DNA from: Beverwykella pulmonaria | Taxonomy: Eukaryota > Ascomycota > Dothideomycetes > Pleosporales > Melanommataceae | Direction of reading: 5' to 3' | Assembly (NCBI GenBank): GCA_001599595.1 | Contig: BCHH01000001.1 | Span: forward strand, 4,779,818-4,843,817 | Length of the DNA: 64,000 bases | In this document: positions 43,644 to 56,051 of the stretch, piece after piece | How positions within the stretch are numbered: position 1 is the stretch's first letter | How the letters are laid out: every line of letters begins with the position of its first letter | Position numbers and translations under genes: made by a program | Notes under the pieces: model-generated | What the model saw: only the letters and a program-made list of their open reading frames with translations | Database searches by the model: none | What the model was told of the DNA's origin: nothing

Positions 43644-45847
43644 TCACTCGCCTCCTTTTTCATACTTGACGGGGTGGAACAGAGTCGGCCGGATGCAAAG
43701 TCGGCCGGAGCCAGCTTCCTCCACCTCAGTTCCGCCCTCGTCATCCTCGCGAGAGCCAAGCCATCGTCGCCACCATGCCGATGAGAAACCGGCGTTGTAG
43801 TAGAAGCTGTTGCCAAGCTGGTTGTGCTCGCCCCAGCCGAAGACACTATCGGTGGGTTTAGGAGGGTGATTGAAGGTTCCGTCGATGGCCTCGAGTGGCC
43901 AGTCATGGTTGAAGTAGACGGCGTGGGGTGCGTAGACGGCCTTGAGTCCGTGGTGGAATGCAACAGAAGGCGACCACATCTCCGGGAACATGTGGTGCTT
44001 CATGAGGTAGGTCTCGCGATGCATGAGATCCAGCAGGCGCTTCGATAGACGCGACACAGTGATAATAGCACAGCGTCGGGGAGGCTCGGGAAGATCTAGG
44101 TTGTAGCCGGAGACGTCATCGCGGAAGACCCAATTGGTTTTGGCGGGATCGAAGATGGGATTGAAGGTGATGAGGTCGGCGTCTTCGCCAACGCCCCATT
44201 CATAATTGTCCGTGAGATACGAGTGGGGAGGTTTGGTCTCTGGTGGGCTTTCGAGCATACCCGAATTTTCAAATTTGGGCGGGCCCCAGACTGGCTTCTC
44301 GTCGCTGTTGTACATCTCCTCTTCGACCATCTCGGTAAAGTTCTTCCACGAGCCGTGAAGCTCGGGGATGTAGTAGCGCGTAGCGCGTTCCCACATTCCC
44401 TTGCGAGGCTGCTTCTTGGCCCATTCGCCGACCTTGGTGTTGAACTCGTAGTAGTGGCCGCTGAAGCGGAGATCCATCTCCCAATTCCAGTAGAAGTCGT
44501 ACTCGGGGTGAACCTGAGAGAACCACTGCATGGCGAAGTGAGCGCTTCGGTAGACGTCGTGGACAGCGACTTTGGCGTGGTTGTAGACATTGCTTGGGAA
44601 GGGCTCCGGGTAGTACATGCGCATCTGCTGCTCAGACCACAGGGTCGCCATGCCCCAGAACTCTTTAGGCAGGTTGTCCTCGATGGTCTTCTGGTAAATC
44701 TCCTCAGACGACCAGATGGGCAGGCTAGAGTCCTTGACGTGCAGCAAGAAGTGAACGTCATACTCGCCACCAGACTTGAGAGCCAGTTCGTTGATCATGG
44801 CTCGGATGGTAAGGATTTGGTAGTCGCTATACTTGTACCCGGTCCAGGTTCGCAGGATATATGCGTGGCGCTTGACTCGCTCCTTTGGTGGCTCGGCTTC
44901 TTCGCCCTCCTTTGGCTTTTGGGGCACGCTCTCCACGAAGCGAGCCTTGTTCTTCTCTTGGCACCTCTTCTGTGCCGAGCCCCAGTCGACGTTCCTGTAG
45001 TCGACCTTCTTCTCCGTTCGCCAAATAAGGTCAGCGCCATTGCTTTCAGACTTGCCGGACATTTCTAGGCCACCTTCTTCGCGAGAGTACGAATAGCCGT
45101 AGGGTCCGAAGCGACCGAAGCGGTCGAAGCAGACTTTTTGGTTCATGCCAAGCTCCTCGTAGGAGCCAAAGAATGGCAAAGACATGTTTTGAGGGATGCC
45201 GGGGTATGCATAGATGTCGGGCACGTCGACCTTCTCTGCTTCGTCAAGGTAGCAGGTCTCGAACTTTTCGTGCTTCTTGAGGTAATTGACGCTGGTCCAG
45301 TCGGGATAGGGATTGAAGGGTACGGGGTCCATGGTGGGTTCCTTGGACACTGGCGGCCACTTGGGCTTGATATTGTCCTCGGGGTTGGGGCTCTGCGACT
45401 TCCTGACGAATTCCTGCTCAGGCACCCAATCGGCGAAGGGCACCAGGGTCCGGATTCCATTGAAGAAGCCGTTGAGGCTGGGCAGGTTAGCAATTATCTG
45501 GAGGCATTTCCAGGGTTGCGAGCTTACCGAGGGTAGTGTTCCCAATGATACTGCTTCCGCTCCTCGCCCTTGCCCTGTTGATCATTCCATCGGTGACTCC
45601 GGTAGATGCTCGTGCCCAGCATCGACGTGAGCAGCAGCGAGGTGATCATGAGCATGATGATGCGCGCGAAGGAGAGGCGCGGGCGCTGCAGGCGGTTCGC
45701 CCATAGCGGATTGCGGTGCTTCCACGACTTGATCAGGGGGGTGCCGAACAGCGGCGACGAGTTCTGGCTGTCGCCGGGCAGCTTCTCGTAGTTGAAGCGC
45801 GTCCGCACGAACAGCCTACGGGGGTTAAGATTAAAACGCGACGACAT
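43644..45847 (-). CDS. DUF3405 family type II membrane protein (putative glycosyltransferase-like)
   Basis: Predicted protein of 717 residues. Exon 1 is 45847-45528, a 50-nt intron follows, and exon 2 is 45477-43644. Splicing joins HYPR to LNGFFNGIRTLVPFADWVPEQ. A short cytosolic N terminus is followed by one membrane segment (ARIIMLMITSLLLTSMLGTSIY, about 61-82), so the bulk is lumenal. DUF3405 marks: HAYILRTWTGYKY, IRAMINELAL-SGGEYDVHFLLHVKD, YDFYWNWEMDLRFSGHYYEF, and ADLITFNPIFDPAKTNWVF. The WNWEMD segment looks like a DxD-type site of glycosyltransferases (inference). Probably Golgi. No neighbour with a related role. Confidence 0.92.
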
Positions 45848-48709
45848 GGCGGCGGTGGTTGCTGTGATTGTGGAGTGGGATGAGGGTTAGGACTGCATCT
45901 GCGGCGAGGGGGCTGGCAGGTGTCGTTGCTCGGGGAGACGGGGTAAGGGGCTGCGCGGGCGTTGGGTGTGTACGGGCGCGCGCTGGGCCAGGCGTATATG
46001 TGCCCGAGCAAAGGAAATACAATGGGGAGGGTGAGGGGGGAAACGAGCGGCGTGTCTGTTCAGACGAAGGCTGGAGAGAGAGAGAGAAGAAAGGTTGAGG
46101 GGCGCGGCGGAGCAGTCTTGCAGATGGCGAAGGGGAACTCTTGCTGGGAACGGGGCCGGTGGCAGTGACAGGGCGCTGATTGGGCGGCGTGCGGGTGAGC
46201 CCACGCTAACCCTGGAGCTTGAGCACCGCGAATTCACGCCGTTAAGGAGGTGGATCTGCCCAGGCAAGCAAGAAACGCACCCAATCCGCGCGGCTTCCTG
46301 TGCTTTTTCATGCAGCCTCCGTCGGTGTCTCTGCGCGGCGCTGCTGAGGCATGTCTGGCCGCGACCATGGCGACAATCCGCCGCGATGCTTTGCTCGTTA
46401 TCCTCGTTATCGCGGCCATGCTCTCTTGGCTGTCGAACGAACGGCCGGCGCGCCCAGCCCTGGCACGCCAGCCTAGGGTCGGCTGGATCAGCGCGCTGAT
46501 AGACATCAAACAATCCTGCAGCACACCGTCTGCGCCTCGTTCAGCAGCAGCACCGGAAATTCCTCGTCGTGTGCGGGTTGGTCGACACATCTCGACGAGG
46601 CTGGACGGAAGTGCTTGCTCAGGCTCCTGTTCCTTTGGTTTCTGTTTCTGGAAGGCCAGCCTTGCCTTGCTGCCCCCTGGCCGCCGCCGACGCCGTCGCT
46701 TTCACCCGTCGCTTCGCTCACCCGTTCGCAGCAAAAGTTACGATACCCTCGTACACTGCGGTCTGATTCGCTGCCCGCCCTCAAGTCAGCGTAACTTTGT
46801 GGCAAAATCGCGCGCGACAGTGGCATGTTGAGCCGTGCCCCCTGTGGCGGCCTGTCTTTCTGGACTGCCACTCGGTAGCCCGAACACGGAAGCATAGGCG
46901 CGCACTGCACAATTTGCACCAAATTGCACTTGTCCCGCAGCCCTCCCGGTCCTAAAAATATCCTCTTGTCCGACTGCGAGGTTTGCAGCCATGTTGCTGC
47001 ACTACCAAGCATTCGTCGCTTGTCCCCTACATACAGAGCACTCTGTGTTGGTCTTTGACTTCATGTCTGTCTAGTAAACGGTCGAACTGTCAAGAATCCT
47101 CGTCGCCCCCTCCCGTCCGCCTGTCCGCCGCGGGCTCGGACGGCGCGGCGGTTTGACGTTGAAACAGCCGCCTTCTATGCTCAACGGCACACCACGTCTC
47201 CATTAACTGGGTTCTGCATCCCGTCACCAATTCCAGAGTGCGAAATCGCTCAAGACTGGCCCGTCGTCTCCGACGTTTACTCTCTGCGCTCCAATACATG
47301 AACATGGCGTGAGCGCACGCAATCCTCAGGGTACTTTGACCCAGAGTCAAGATAACATGTTCCGGCTCCCCATGGTCTCCTGACGATAGAATAGGGTATG
47401 CTAAGTTTTGTGCCTGATACTTTGCGCTCTCTCGCAGCCGCTTAACCTACCAGAACTCTGGCGCGCCAAACTGGCACCAGTTGGAGAACCCTCCGATTTC
47501 ATTCCCTGCCCTTATCAAACTTCGACCACCATTCCAGATCTCGCTCTTTTTCGACTGAGAGTTGCGGCGGGCATAAGCATTGCGGGGTGTCCTGGGTCTT
47601 TCGTCAGCATTTTTCACGATTGGCGCGATCATCTGTTATCAAATCATCGTAGTCATCTTCTGCTGACCATCTCACGAATTTTGTATTACGTTGTCAGAGC
47701 GGGGTTGCCGCTCAGCAATCCGCAGTCTCACAAGCAGTCTCACAAAAGGAGGTAAGCCACACAGCACCGCTGAGACCCTCGCCACAGAGCCAAGCGGACG
47801 CCTTCCTTTGCGACACACTGTCTCAACTCGAAACCCTTACTAGAGACAAGTGACTTGTCGCCACGTAAGCAGTTGACGACCACTACCGAAGAAACGACCT
47901 GTTGCTTGGAAAATTTAGATTTTTCGATACTGAACCTCACGTGATTTCAATATCTGTGTAACTCAGGGTCCCTCGTGTGTAACGATGCGATTTTCATGAA
48001 CTTGTCTATTCGATCATACGTCACACGAACTGACATGTCATGACACCTTCGAAAAATACAATTATTCTAGTATTTGCCATATGTCGAACTCCGAGAGGCC
48101 AGCATCCAAACTATTCTTAACTGGAGAAGGAAGCACTCATGTTAACATGAATTTTCTACATGTTACCGCGTCGTAGGATCATCACAGGTTTGTATATAAG
48201 TGGGAATCTTCAAGACTGGATGTCCTGTTAGCAAATACACCAGGACCTTACAGCGCAAAGTTGTTCCTTCAACCCTTGGCGAACATACATAGCAGTCTTC
48301 TTATTCTCCTCAAAATCATGTTGTGCTAATATGTGCAATAAATGCATCGCATAGAGAAGTTCGTCATTGGTAGAGGTTGGTCATTTTCTATTTGGATGTC
48401 CCGATGTCTTGTCCTTTAATTATTCGAATCCTAGGGTTTCCTTCATTTTCTCATGGCACTTCATTCCTGAAGGAGAATCGCACCATCATTGGAATATTCT
48501 TAGAGTTCTTGTTGTCCGCGGTAGATAAATCTGGATTGTTTCGTCCATCCAGACCGTCCCAAAACATTTGGCGAGTCGTGACTTGGTGGAGCACACGATG
48601 TTTCACGTCATGTTTCCCCAAAATACTACCTTCGATTCACAACTCTCACGTCTCTCAGCTCTGGGCTTTTCACTTCCTTTCCTTCCGTTCATGTCAATAT
48701 ACCAAAATC
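45848..48709. other. 2.9 kb interval without a supported gene
   Basis: From 45850 to about 47300 the DNA is GC-rich, and long frames occur in all directions by composition; none has a domain. The rest is AT-richer, with the SET gene's 5' region at the right end. The plus frame that runs into the SET gene from 48377 is treated as untranslated leader. Confidence 0.4.
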
Positions 48710-50067
48710 ATGATGTTCCGGGTTCCCCTCGCATGCGTTGCTGTCCTCTGCCTACCCATCTCAGAAGCCTTTTCCAATCCACCGTCTGCCAAATGGATAC
48801 TCGACTCAAACCCTCGAAAGATATTCAACCCAATCTGCCATCTAGAAGAACAGCCTGACAACAGAAACGCCGCCTCGCAGCCCAACAATGCTACCCAGGC
48901 CCCTCTTGTTGCTCAGAACCAGCGCAAGTTACCAGTACCATTGTTAGCAACATGGGTCCACGAACCATTCTGCCTTCCGCTACCTAAATCTACATCTGAC
49001 TCCCCACCATACTGTGTATGGACGAGTCGGGACTTTCGCAATGGTCGAGGTATATCCATCATCGCCACTCCAGAAGCAGCCAACACGCTCGCGAGCTCCA
49101 GATGGTTTATGAATGCGCACCTGCAGGCCAATACCTCAAACCAGGAAACCGCCCTATACCCAGGCTACAAAGTCACACCCCTCCCCGGTCGCGGCCTCGG
49201 CCTAGTCGCAAACACCACCTACGCCCGCGGCGACCTAATCATGGCCGAAGTACCCCTCGTACTCTCCTCCCTAAGCCTCGAAAAATCCAACCTTACCAGC
49301 AAAGACCAACTCCGTCTCTACCGGACCGCTGCTTCTCGCCTCCCAATGGCATCTCGGAAGCTGTTGATGGGTCTGCATGGCCATCCGGATCCGAAAAGCA
49401 TGCACGATCGGTTTAATGCAAACGCCTTCAACGTCTTCGATTTCGCGGGCGTATTCCCGGCGATTGCAAGAACGAACCATGATTGTCGGCCTAATGCGGC
49501 ATTTTACTTTGATAAGGGGACGTTTACGCAAAAGATACAGGCCGTACGAAGCATCAGCCCGGGGGAGGAGATTACAATTTCTTGTACGTTGGTCCCATCG
49601 CCTGCGGACAGAGGAGTACAAGAGGAAGTGCTGACTAGGGAACAGACTTGAGCCACTACTTCCCCTCGACCGAGCGCGCCCGCCGTATGCATGATCATTG
49701 GGGGTTCAAATGCTCGTGTGATCTGTGTTCTGCGGGGAAAGAAAAGATTGAGATTTCTGATGAGCGGCTGAAAAGAATTAGGGAATTGGAAGTGCTGATT
49801 TATCAAGCTCATTTGCGAGCTGGAAATGAAGGTAGTAGTGATGGGGACTCAACCCTGCTAGCAGAAGAACTTCTCAAGCTGTATGAAGAGGAACGTCTTG
49901 ATGGGTCGTTGGCAAGGGCGTATGATAACCTTGTCGCAGCGTATGGAAGGAAGGGGGATGCGGAGAAGGCGAGAAAGTATGCGGAGTTGGGGGTCGAGGC
50001 TGCGAGACTGTGGCCCGGACCGGCGAGTGCAGAGGGACTGAGGATGCAGGAGGCGTTGGGTACATAG
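48710..50067 (+). CDS. SET-domain protein with N-terminal signal peptide
   Basis: Predicted 431-residue protein with a SMYD-like SET domain. Exon 1 is 48710-49583, a 62-nt intron follows, and exon 2 is 49646-50067; the splice creates EEITISYLSHYFPST in place of a stop. Motifs: GRGLGLVA (160-167, SET start), GDLIMAEVPLV, ARTNHDCRPNAAF (cofactor-binding NHxCxPN, 256-262), PGEEITISY, and a post-SET CSCDLC cysteine cluster. A TPR-like C-terminal region follows (LARAYDNLVAAYGRKGDAEKARKYAE). The start MMFRVPLACVAVLCLPISEA is a good signal peptide, odd for a presumed protein methyltransferase; an ATG-rich frame extends 111 codons upstream but would bury it. Confidence 0.88.
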
Positions 50068-50419
50068 ACCTTTGAGAGTCATCAAGTCGGACGATTGCGG
50101 AGATGAATAGTTGGACACTACAGGTGTTTTCAGAGCCTGAACCATAAACTAGAAGGAGCATTTGTAAGAGAACAATGTGATGTATGCCTCTGGAGCAGAT
50201 TCATATTGATGTTATTCAGCTTCACATAGGCAGGAACGAGTCGACTGTCGATATATTTCTGGTCATTCACCCATGGAGTGTTCAGCCAATCAGCGATGAG
50301 CCCTGTTTACCCCACGAAAAGCTTGGCAGGGTTTCCGAAATTCGATGAGTCGGAGGACAGTCATAAAGACCAAAACCCAAGGCTCTCCCCCACCACACTT
50401 ACTCGACATTGCTTCAATC
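50068..50419. other. Intergenic between SET gene and PheRS alpha gene
   Basis: About 350 bases, presumed 3' end of one gene and promoter of the next. Nothing distinct seen. Confidence 0.4.
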
Positions 50420-52143
50420 ATGGCTGGCGGAACACGGGGCCCTGTGCCCGTCCCTCTCGAATCTCACGACCGCAACCTCACACAAGATGTCCTCGACCTC
50501 CTCGACACGAAATCACCCCTCCAGACCTCCGAAGACTTCCCCTCAATACCGCAAAGAGATATCAAGGCAGCGCTAGACAGGCTGGCAAGTCGGTCCATGG
50601 TTGAATATGAGACAAACGACGCAGAAGAAGCTGTTTTGACGAGTGAGGCGGACGCAATCGTCGCAGACGGAAGCCACGAGTTCAAAGTTTGGACTGCGGT
50701 GAAGGAAGCGGGAAAAATACCAATCAAGGAATTGCCTGTAGGTGCACTGGGATGAGGCGCGTTGCTATGCCGAGATTGACTTTTGGGGTGCAGAATATAG
50801 TCGGCGCTGAAGTTGCGAATGTCGGACAAGGCAACGCCTTCAAGAACCGATGGATTAAGAAAGCTGGTGACTCGCTCGTCCTAGTCGCAAATGATGTCTC
50901 AGACATAACGAGGGATCAGTTGAAAGAGGTGCAAGACATGAAGTCGCTATCAGACGCCAAAGCCCTCAAGGAACTCAAGAAGCGGAAACTTGTCACGCTT
51001 ACCAAAATCATCACGTACACCGTCACCAAAGGCCCCAAGTATGCGAAAGAGATGCCCGTGGAGGTCACAGACTTGACGGCAGACATGCTTGTCGGCGACG
51101 CATGGAAGACGACAAACTTCAAGCCATATAACTTCAATGCGCTGGGTGCACCACAGGATGCTGGTGCACTGCACCCGCTGATGAAGGTCCGGCAGGAGTT
51201 CAGGAATATCTTCTTCAGTCAGGGCTTCATAGAGATGCCGACTGGCCAGTAAGACGCTGTATCCTAACCTCTATTGCGAGACGGCGACTGACATACTCTC
51301 AGCTTCGTCGACTCCGGCTTCTGGAACTTCGACGCTCTCTTCGTGCCCCAACAGCATCCTGCCCGCGACATGCAAGACACTTTCTTCATCTCCGACCCCC
51401 CTAAAGCCGACAAACCACGTGCCGATCCGGAAACCGAAACCCAACTTGATGCCATGGAAGCCGGCTCCAAACGCCTCTTTGCCTCCTCAGCCAAGACGGA
51501 AATCCAACCCCGCGACTACGAGAAATACTGGAAAAACATTCAAGCCGTACATCAAGACGGCGCCTTTGGCTCCATCGGGTACCGCTACCCCTGGTCCGAA
51601 GACGAATGCTTAAGGCTCGTTCTTCGCACCCACACCACCGCTGTATCAACCTGGGTCCTGCACCGTTTAGCAGAGGATCCGCGACCAGCACGCTACTTCT
51701 CCATCGACCGCGTCTTCCGCAACGAAACCGTCGATGCCACCCATCTCGCCGAGTTCCACCAGATTGAAGGCGTGATTGCAGACTTCGGTCTTACGCTCGG
51801 CGGTCTTATGAAGTTCCTCGAGGACTTCTACGCGAAAATGGGGCTCGAGAATCTGCGCTTCAAGCCGGCATACAACCCGTACACGGAGCCGTCGATGGAG
51901 ATCTTCGGGTACCACAAGGGGCTTAAGAAGTGGCTCGAGATTGGCAATTCGGGCATGTTCAGACCCGAGATGCTGGAGCCCATGGGTCTGCCGAAGGATT
52001 TGAGGGTTTATGGGTTTGGGCTGGGTTTGGAGAGGCCGACTATGATGAAATATGGAGTCGATAATATTAGGGAGCTGCTAGGGCATAAGAGCGATCTGCG
52101 GTGGATTCGGGAACAGCCGGCGGTGAGGTTGGAGAAGGAATGA
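50420..52143 (+). CDS. FRS2: Cytosolic phenylalanyl-tRNA synthetase alpha subunit
   Basis: Class II synthetase subunit that, with the beta chain, charges tRNA-Phe. Exons are 50420-50737, 50794-51248 and 51303-52143; introns are 56 and 54 nt; 537 residues, close to other eukaryotic alpha chains. The N-terminal third has the winged-helix repeats ([33 protein letters not shown]). The catalytic domain starts near [48 protein letters not shown]; motif 2 is [20 protein letters not shown] and motif 3 is [15 protein letters not shown]. Splice 2 turns GQ-stop into [10 protein letters not shown], a strong check. Housekeeping gene; gene symbol after the yeast orthologue. Confidence 0.96.
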
Positions 52144-52748
52144 GGGAAGAGACGGGATGGTGGGGAAGGGCATGGGATTTTGCGAAGCTTCCAGGACCAA
52201 ATTCTGGGTTCACGTGTAGAACGATTCGATAGACCATGATGGATGATATCCCGATTGATGGAAGTCGGTTGTCCAAGTTGAAAATGTGGGTTCCTGGTGA
52301 CGACCTCTTACCACAAGCTCGCAACTAAGCAAGTAGACACTGATCCACCTACACAGGCTTGGGATGAGCGCTCATCCATCAAAGAAACCAACGAAGATAG
52401 CACCCCACGGACTCGTCAAACAGCCCACATTTAGCATTCCGTGCAGGGACCGCGAGGTGGTTAACTCCAAAGCCTTTTCATATACACATGCCTTTCTCCG
52501 TTTCAACACCTCATGCTCCAGATCCTAGCTAGCATAGACCGCATGAACATCCTGGTATATCGTGATATGCTTCCCTATAGAGCGCCGATAATGCGGTAGA
52601 GCATAGTACGCCGTCATAAACCCCCTCAACTCCATGCAGCGCACATACACCCTGTGCGAATCATACTGCTGCTCTCCATTCCGACATTGATATACCCACC
52701 CTGCTACCCTCTCCCTTCCTATACCTGACTGTGAGATAACCCAAGCGC
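52144..52748. other. Convergent 3' region between PheRS alpha and the gene at 52749
   Basis: About 600 bases between convergent stop codons. A 75-residue minus frame (52752-52525) overlaps the downstream stop and has no family. Confidence 0.4.
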
Positions 52749-53324
52749 TCATCCCTCAAACTCTCCCCGTCCCCCAACATCCCCCTCCTCCCTCTCCCCA
52801 TATCCATCCTCAAAACTCGCAATCCTTACGCTCCACATATCTACCCCGTCGACTGCATCGCCATCCCACATGCCTTCCCCAGCCCACCGGAACGCAAGCA
52901 CAGCGCCGTCTTTCAACCCCGCGCCCTTGGGACAATCCTTCACCTCCTTCCCTGCTTCGTTCTTCCCCGGCCGCCCTCGTCCTATTGGTGCTTTGCCCTT
53001 GCCTTTCCCCGCCCCACCTTCCTCGTCGAAGTCGTCGCTTGAGCCCAACGGTGAGCCACTCTCTTCCCATTCGCCTAGCACGAAACCGCGGCTCGGATCG
53101 TTGATGTTCCTTGGTCGTCCGAATTGTATTGCGTCGGGCGAGGAAGGGAGGGGTATGGGCTCGCCGGTCGCGGAGTGGAGGGAGGTTTCGCGGAGGGCGG
53201 AGAGGAGTTGTGATTTTATGGTCGTGAAGGTGGTGAGGGGTGTGACGTGGAGGAGGACGGTGGTTTTGTGCGACTTCAGGCGGAGGGTCCATGTTAGAGG
53301 GGTGGGGGGCGTGAAGGTTGACAT
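52749..53324 (-). CDS. Conserved fungal hypothetical protein with possible ubiquitin-like fold
   Basis: Single-exon gene for 191 residues from the ATG at 53324 (AAAATGTCA). The N-terminal ~60 residues (PLTWTLRLKSHKTTVLLHV, FTTIKSQLLSALRET) have the strand-strand-helix pattern of a ubiquitin-like fold. Then comes a Gly/Lys-rich acidic and basic linker, and a conserved-looking segment LKDGAVLAFRWAGEG near the C terminus. I associate this order with an uncharacterised Pezizomycotina family. The frame is open further upstream, but the translation there is low complexity. Function unknown. Confidence 0.75.
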   Translation of the reverse strand: MSTFTPPTPLTWTLRLKSHKTTVLLHVTPLTTFTTIKSQLLSALRETSLHSATGEPIPLPSSPDAIQFGRPRNINDPSRGFVLGEWEESGSPLGSSDDFDEEGGAGKGKGKAPIGRGRPGKNEAGKEVKDCPKGAGLKDGAVLAFRWAGEGMWDGDAVDGVDMWSVRIASFEDGYGEREEGDVGGRGEFEG

Positions 53325-53929
53325 TTTGTAGAAGTTGTGGTTGGGTTGTGGCGAGGCTAGTAGGGCGGAGGTGGAGGTTTGGCGTAGGGTTGGTGGCCGG
53401 TGAGAAGCCGTAGTTGGCGGGTGCTGGAGTGTTTGTGAGAAGGGGAGCACTGTGGTGAGGGGAAAGGGTTGAGAACTCACCAGCAACGCGATCAATGCCT
53501 GAAAACGCGTCAGGGATCCCGTGAGATGAGTCCCGTATGGGGGGAAACGTAAGGAGCAGGTTTAAGACGCGTGGTGGCGAGATGTTTGGAATGCAGCTGC
53601 GGCTTCTTGAAGATGTGGTATACGGAAATGATCCCTGCTCGTTTGTCTTGGCTATACAACATCTTTCGATGGAAGCTTTTAACAAATCCACAACAACACG
53701 TTTACCATCTATTGCCCGCCATATGCCCCAATGCCGAGCTTCAACTTGTTCCCCAACGGTCAGATGCTGGCAATAGTACCTGCGGTCAATAGACATTGAA
53801 TTTTATCACCTCTTGAGCGCTTGTCTACATTACCCCCGCATCCCCGCGTGGTCAGAGCGAGCACACTTCCACCAGCATCAATAGGCTCTTCTCTCACCCC
53901 TCTTCACACGTCCTCGTGGACACGGCGCA
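53325..53929. promoter_or_regulatory. Region between two divergent genes
   Basis: About 600 bases between divergent ATGs at 53324 and 53930, expected to carry both promoters. No specific element identified. Confidence 0.4.
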
Positions 53930-54670
53930 ATGGCGACGGTACAATCAACAACGCCCTCGGACTCTTCACAGCCTCTCATCTCAGATGTCGCGCCAAAACC
54001 TCCGCCAGCCCTCCACCGCCTGGGCATGACCTTCGACAAACGCATGCTCCTCGCCGCCTTCTCCTCCTTCAGCTGCGGATTCCTCCTCGGCAGCACGCAT
54101 GCCGGGCGTCTCGCCTCGCTGCGTTTCCGCGCCGAAAACGCCCATCGGCTTCCCACCACACAACCTGGCTGGTACCTCTATCACAAGTCGAAGAACTACT
54201 ACAAGATGAAATACGGCATTGCCGAAGGGCTCCGAAAAGGAGTCTGGCTCGCGGCCTGGGCCTCAGTCTTCTTCATTGTCGAGGAATCGCTCGATGTTTT
54301 CCGGGGAACATGGCGCGCGGGCCGGACGATGGAGGAGATGGAGGGGATAGACGAGCTAGATATTGGGGACATGAGCAAGAGCGTGGATAAGAGCCGGGAC
54401 TGTCTGAGTTCGGCGGCGGCGGGCATGGTGACTGGGGGTCTATGGAGCGCGTGGAATCAGTTTCCTAAGACGACCGCCGCGAGGACGATCAGGATGGGGT
54501 TGCTGGTTGGGCTTGGCTATGGTTTGACCCAGGATGCGTTGATGTGGGTTCGGGGGCGGAAGGTGGGGTATGTGGATGAAGCGGAGAGTTGGATTTATAG
54601 GGGCGCGAAGAATAGGAGGAGGAAGTTGGACGAAGAGGCCGCGGTTGAGCAGCAGAAGCCAGAGGAATGA
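53930..54670 (+). CDS. Tim17/Tim22/Tim23-family membrane protein
   Basis: Single-exon gene for 246 residues. Four hydrophobic segments with small-residue packing fit the family: MLLAAFSSFSCGFLLGSTHAG (about 39-59), GVWLAAWASVFFIVEESLDVF, CLSSAAAGMVTGGLWSAW and TIRMGLLVGLGYGLTQDALMW. The N-terminal 35 residues and the Lys/Glu-rich C terminus are hydrophilic. It is longer than import-channel Tim17/22/23 and has no twin-Cys pattern that I can see, so it may be a TIMMDC1-type (complex I assembly) homologue; that is inference. Expected site: inner mitochondrial membrane. Confidence 0.83.
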   Translation: MATVQSTTPSDSSQPLISDVAPKPPPALHRLGMTFDKRMLLAAFSSFSCGFLLGSTHAGRLASLRFRAENAHRLPTTQPGWYLYHKSKNYYKMKYGIAEGLRKGVWLAAWASVFFIVEESLDVFRGTWRAGRTMEEMEGIDELDIGDMSKSVDKSRDCLSSAAAGMVTGGLWSAWNQFPKTTAARTIRMGLLVGLGYGLTQDALMWVRGRKVGYVDEAESWIYRGAKNRRRKLDEEAAVEQQKPEE

Positions 54671-54887
54671 TACCACACTACTCGCATCTTCAAACACAAG
54701 CTATGATCTTGATGTTTTTTTTAATCTTCAGCTGGGCAATCCTGATTAAATACGGGCTCAGGACAACTCAAACATGTCATATATTCTGGATCGGAATCCA
54801 AAGGACCCCAGGACGGTAACTTGATATTCAGGCCCCACGACCACGGATGAATTTCAGGCTATACATTCCCTACATCTTCCCACGCAG

Positions 54888-56051
54888 TCACAGCTTCTCC
54901 CCCTTAACCCCCGGCGTATCCGCAATCCTGAACACATATTTCGTCGCACTGGCCTTGCCATCCTTCAAGTTAACCAGCGCCTTCGACACGCCCTCCAACC
55001 CCCCCTCAACAACCTCAGCTGGATGCGGCTTAAAGAAGCCCTGATCCAACCCTCTCGCGAAGTACCGGTAGAAAACATACGCGAAATCCTTGTCCTCCCC
55101 ATGGCTAGCACCCACACTCGTAATGGTCTGCCTGACGCCCTCCGGAATCCCCTCATATTTCTTCCCCGGCAGCACAAACGTAATAGCGCCACCCTTAGAC
55201 TCGAGGACCTGCACAATGTTTCCGTACGATCCCTTCTCGCTCACGGCATCGAAGGCGTAGTCCAGTTTCGCGCCCTTCAACGCGTCTTTGATGCCCGAGA
55301 CCACTTTCTCGTCCCCGTCGCGGTAGTCGATGATGGTGTCCCCCTTGGAGCGATCAATCAGCGTCTCCACATACGCAGTCCCGCGGCCCGCAACAGCGAT
55401 AATGGGATGGATATTCGACAACACAGCAAGCTTGATCGCGAACGCACCGACTGCACTCGCACCCCCATACACCACCAACGGAATCGGCTTCTCGGCTGGT
55501 GTCCACGGCGCCGGTAGGCCTAATCTCTTGTACAAGCCCAGTGCGGACGTCATGGCTGCGAGCGGGAGGGTGGCGGCGTCTTCAAAAGACGTCTTTTTGG
55601 GGATATGGAAAGTTGTGTGTTGCCAGCCAACGGCGTACTCGGCGTAGGATCCTCCCGGCTTCATCATCTCATGGAAGGAGGCTACGCGGTCGCCCTTCTT
55701 GAACTCGAAGACGTTCGATCCGACAGAGTGGACGATGCCGGCAATGTCGTCGCCCGTGTTGAGAGACTGTTTGAAAAAGACTGGGATTTTCCTTGGGTAA
55801 GGGGTTTAGCTTGAGTATGTGGAGTAGAAAATGCGTACAAGAAGTACGGGCATGTGGAAAGAAAGACACAATGGTAGCCGTAAATAGGAGAGAAGGTGAT
55901 GAATAGAAACAAGGAGGGTGCCAACATACCAGTCCTTAGGATTACTTCCAGAAACAACAACCTGAATAACCAACTGATCCGGCTCCGGCTCCGGAATCGG
56001 TGAATCCACAATCTTGACCTTGAGGTCTTCGCCGACAATAGCTTCCTTCAT
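54888..56051 (-). CDS. ToxD-like zinc-independent alcohol dehydrogenase / enoyl reductase (MDR family)
   Basis: Medium-chain reductase of 341 residues. Exon 1 is 56051-55930, a 138-nt intron follows, and exon 2 is 55791-54888. The join gives SGSNPKDWKIPVFFKQSLNTGDDIAGIVHSVGS, a hallmark of the fungal ToxD/trans-enoyl-reductase branch. The NADPH loop is VVYGGASAVGAFAIKLA (about 150-160), and FDAVSEKGSYGNIVQVL follows. The Cys/His zinc ligands of classic alcohol dehydrogenases are absent, as expected. Such enzymes reduce enoyl or quinone groups, sometimes for polyketide synthases in trans, but no PKS lies in this window. Likely cytosolic. Confidence 0.92.

Noticed and set aside
45887..47012. 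Several long frames on both strands (up to 208 residues)
   Set aside because: GC-rich non-coding DNA gives chance open frames; none has a motif, signal peptide or consistent intron.
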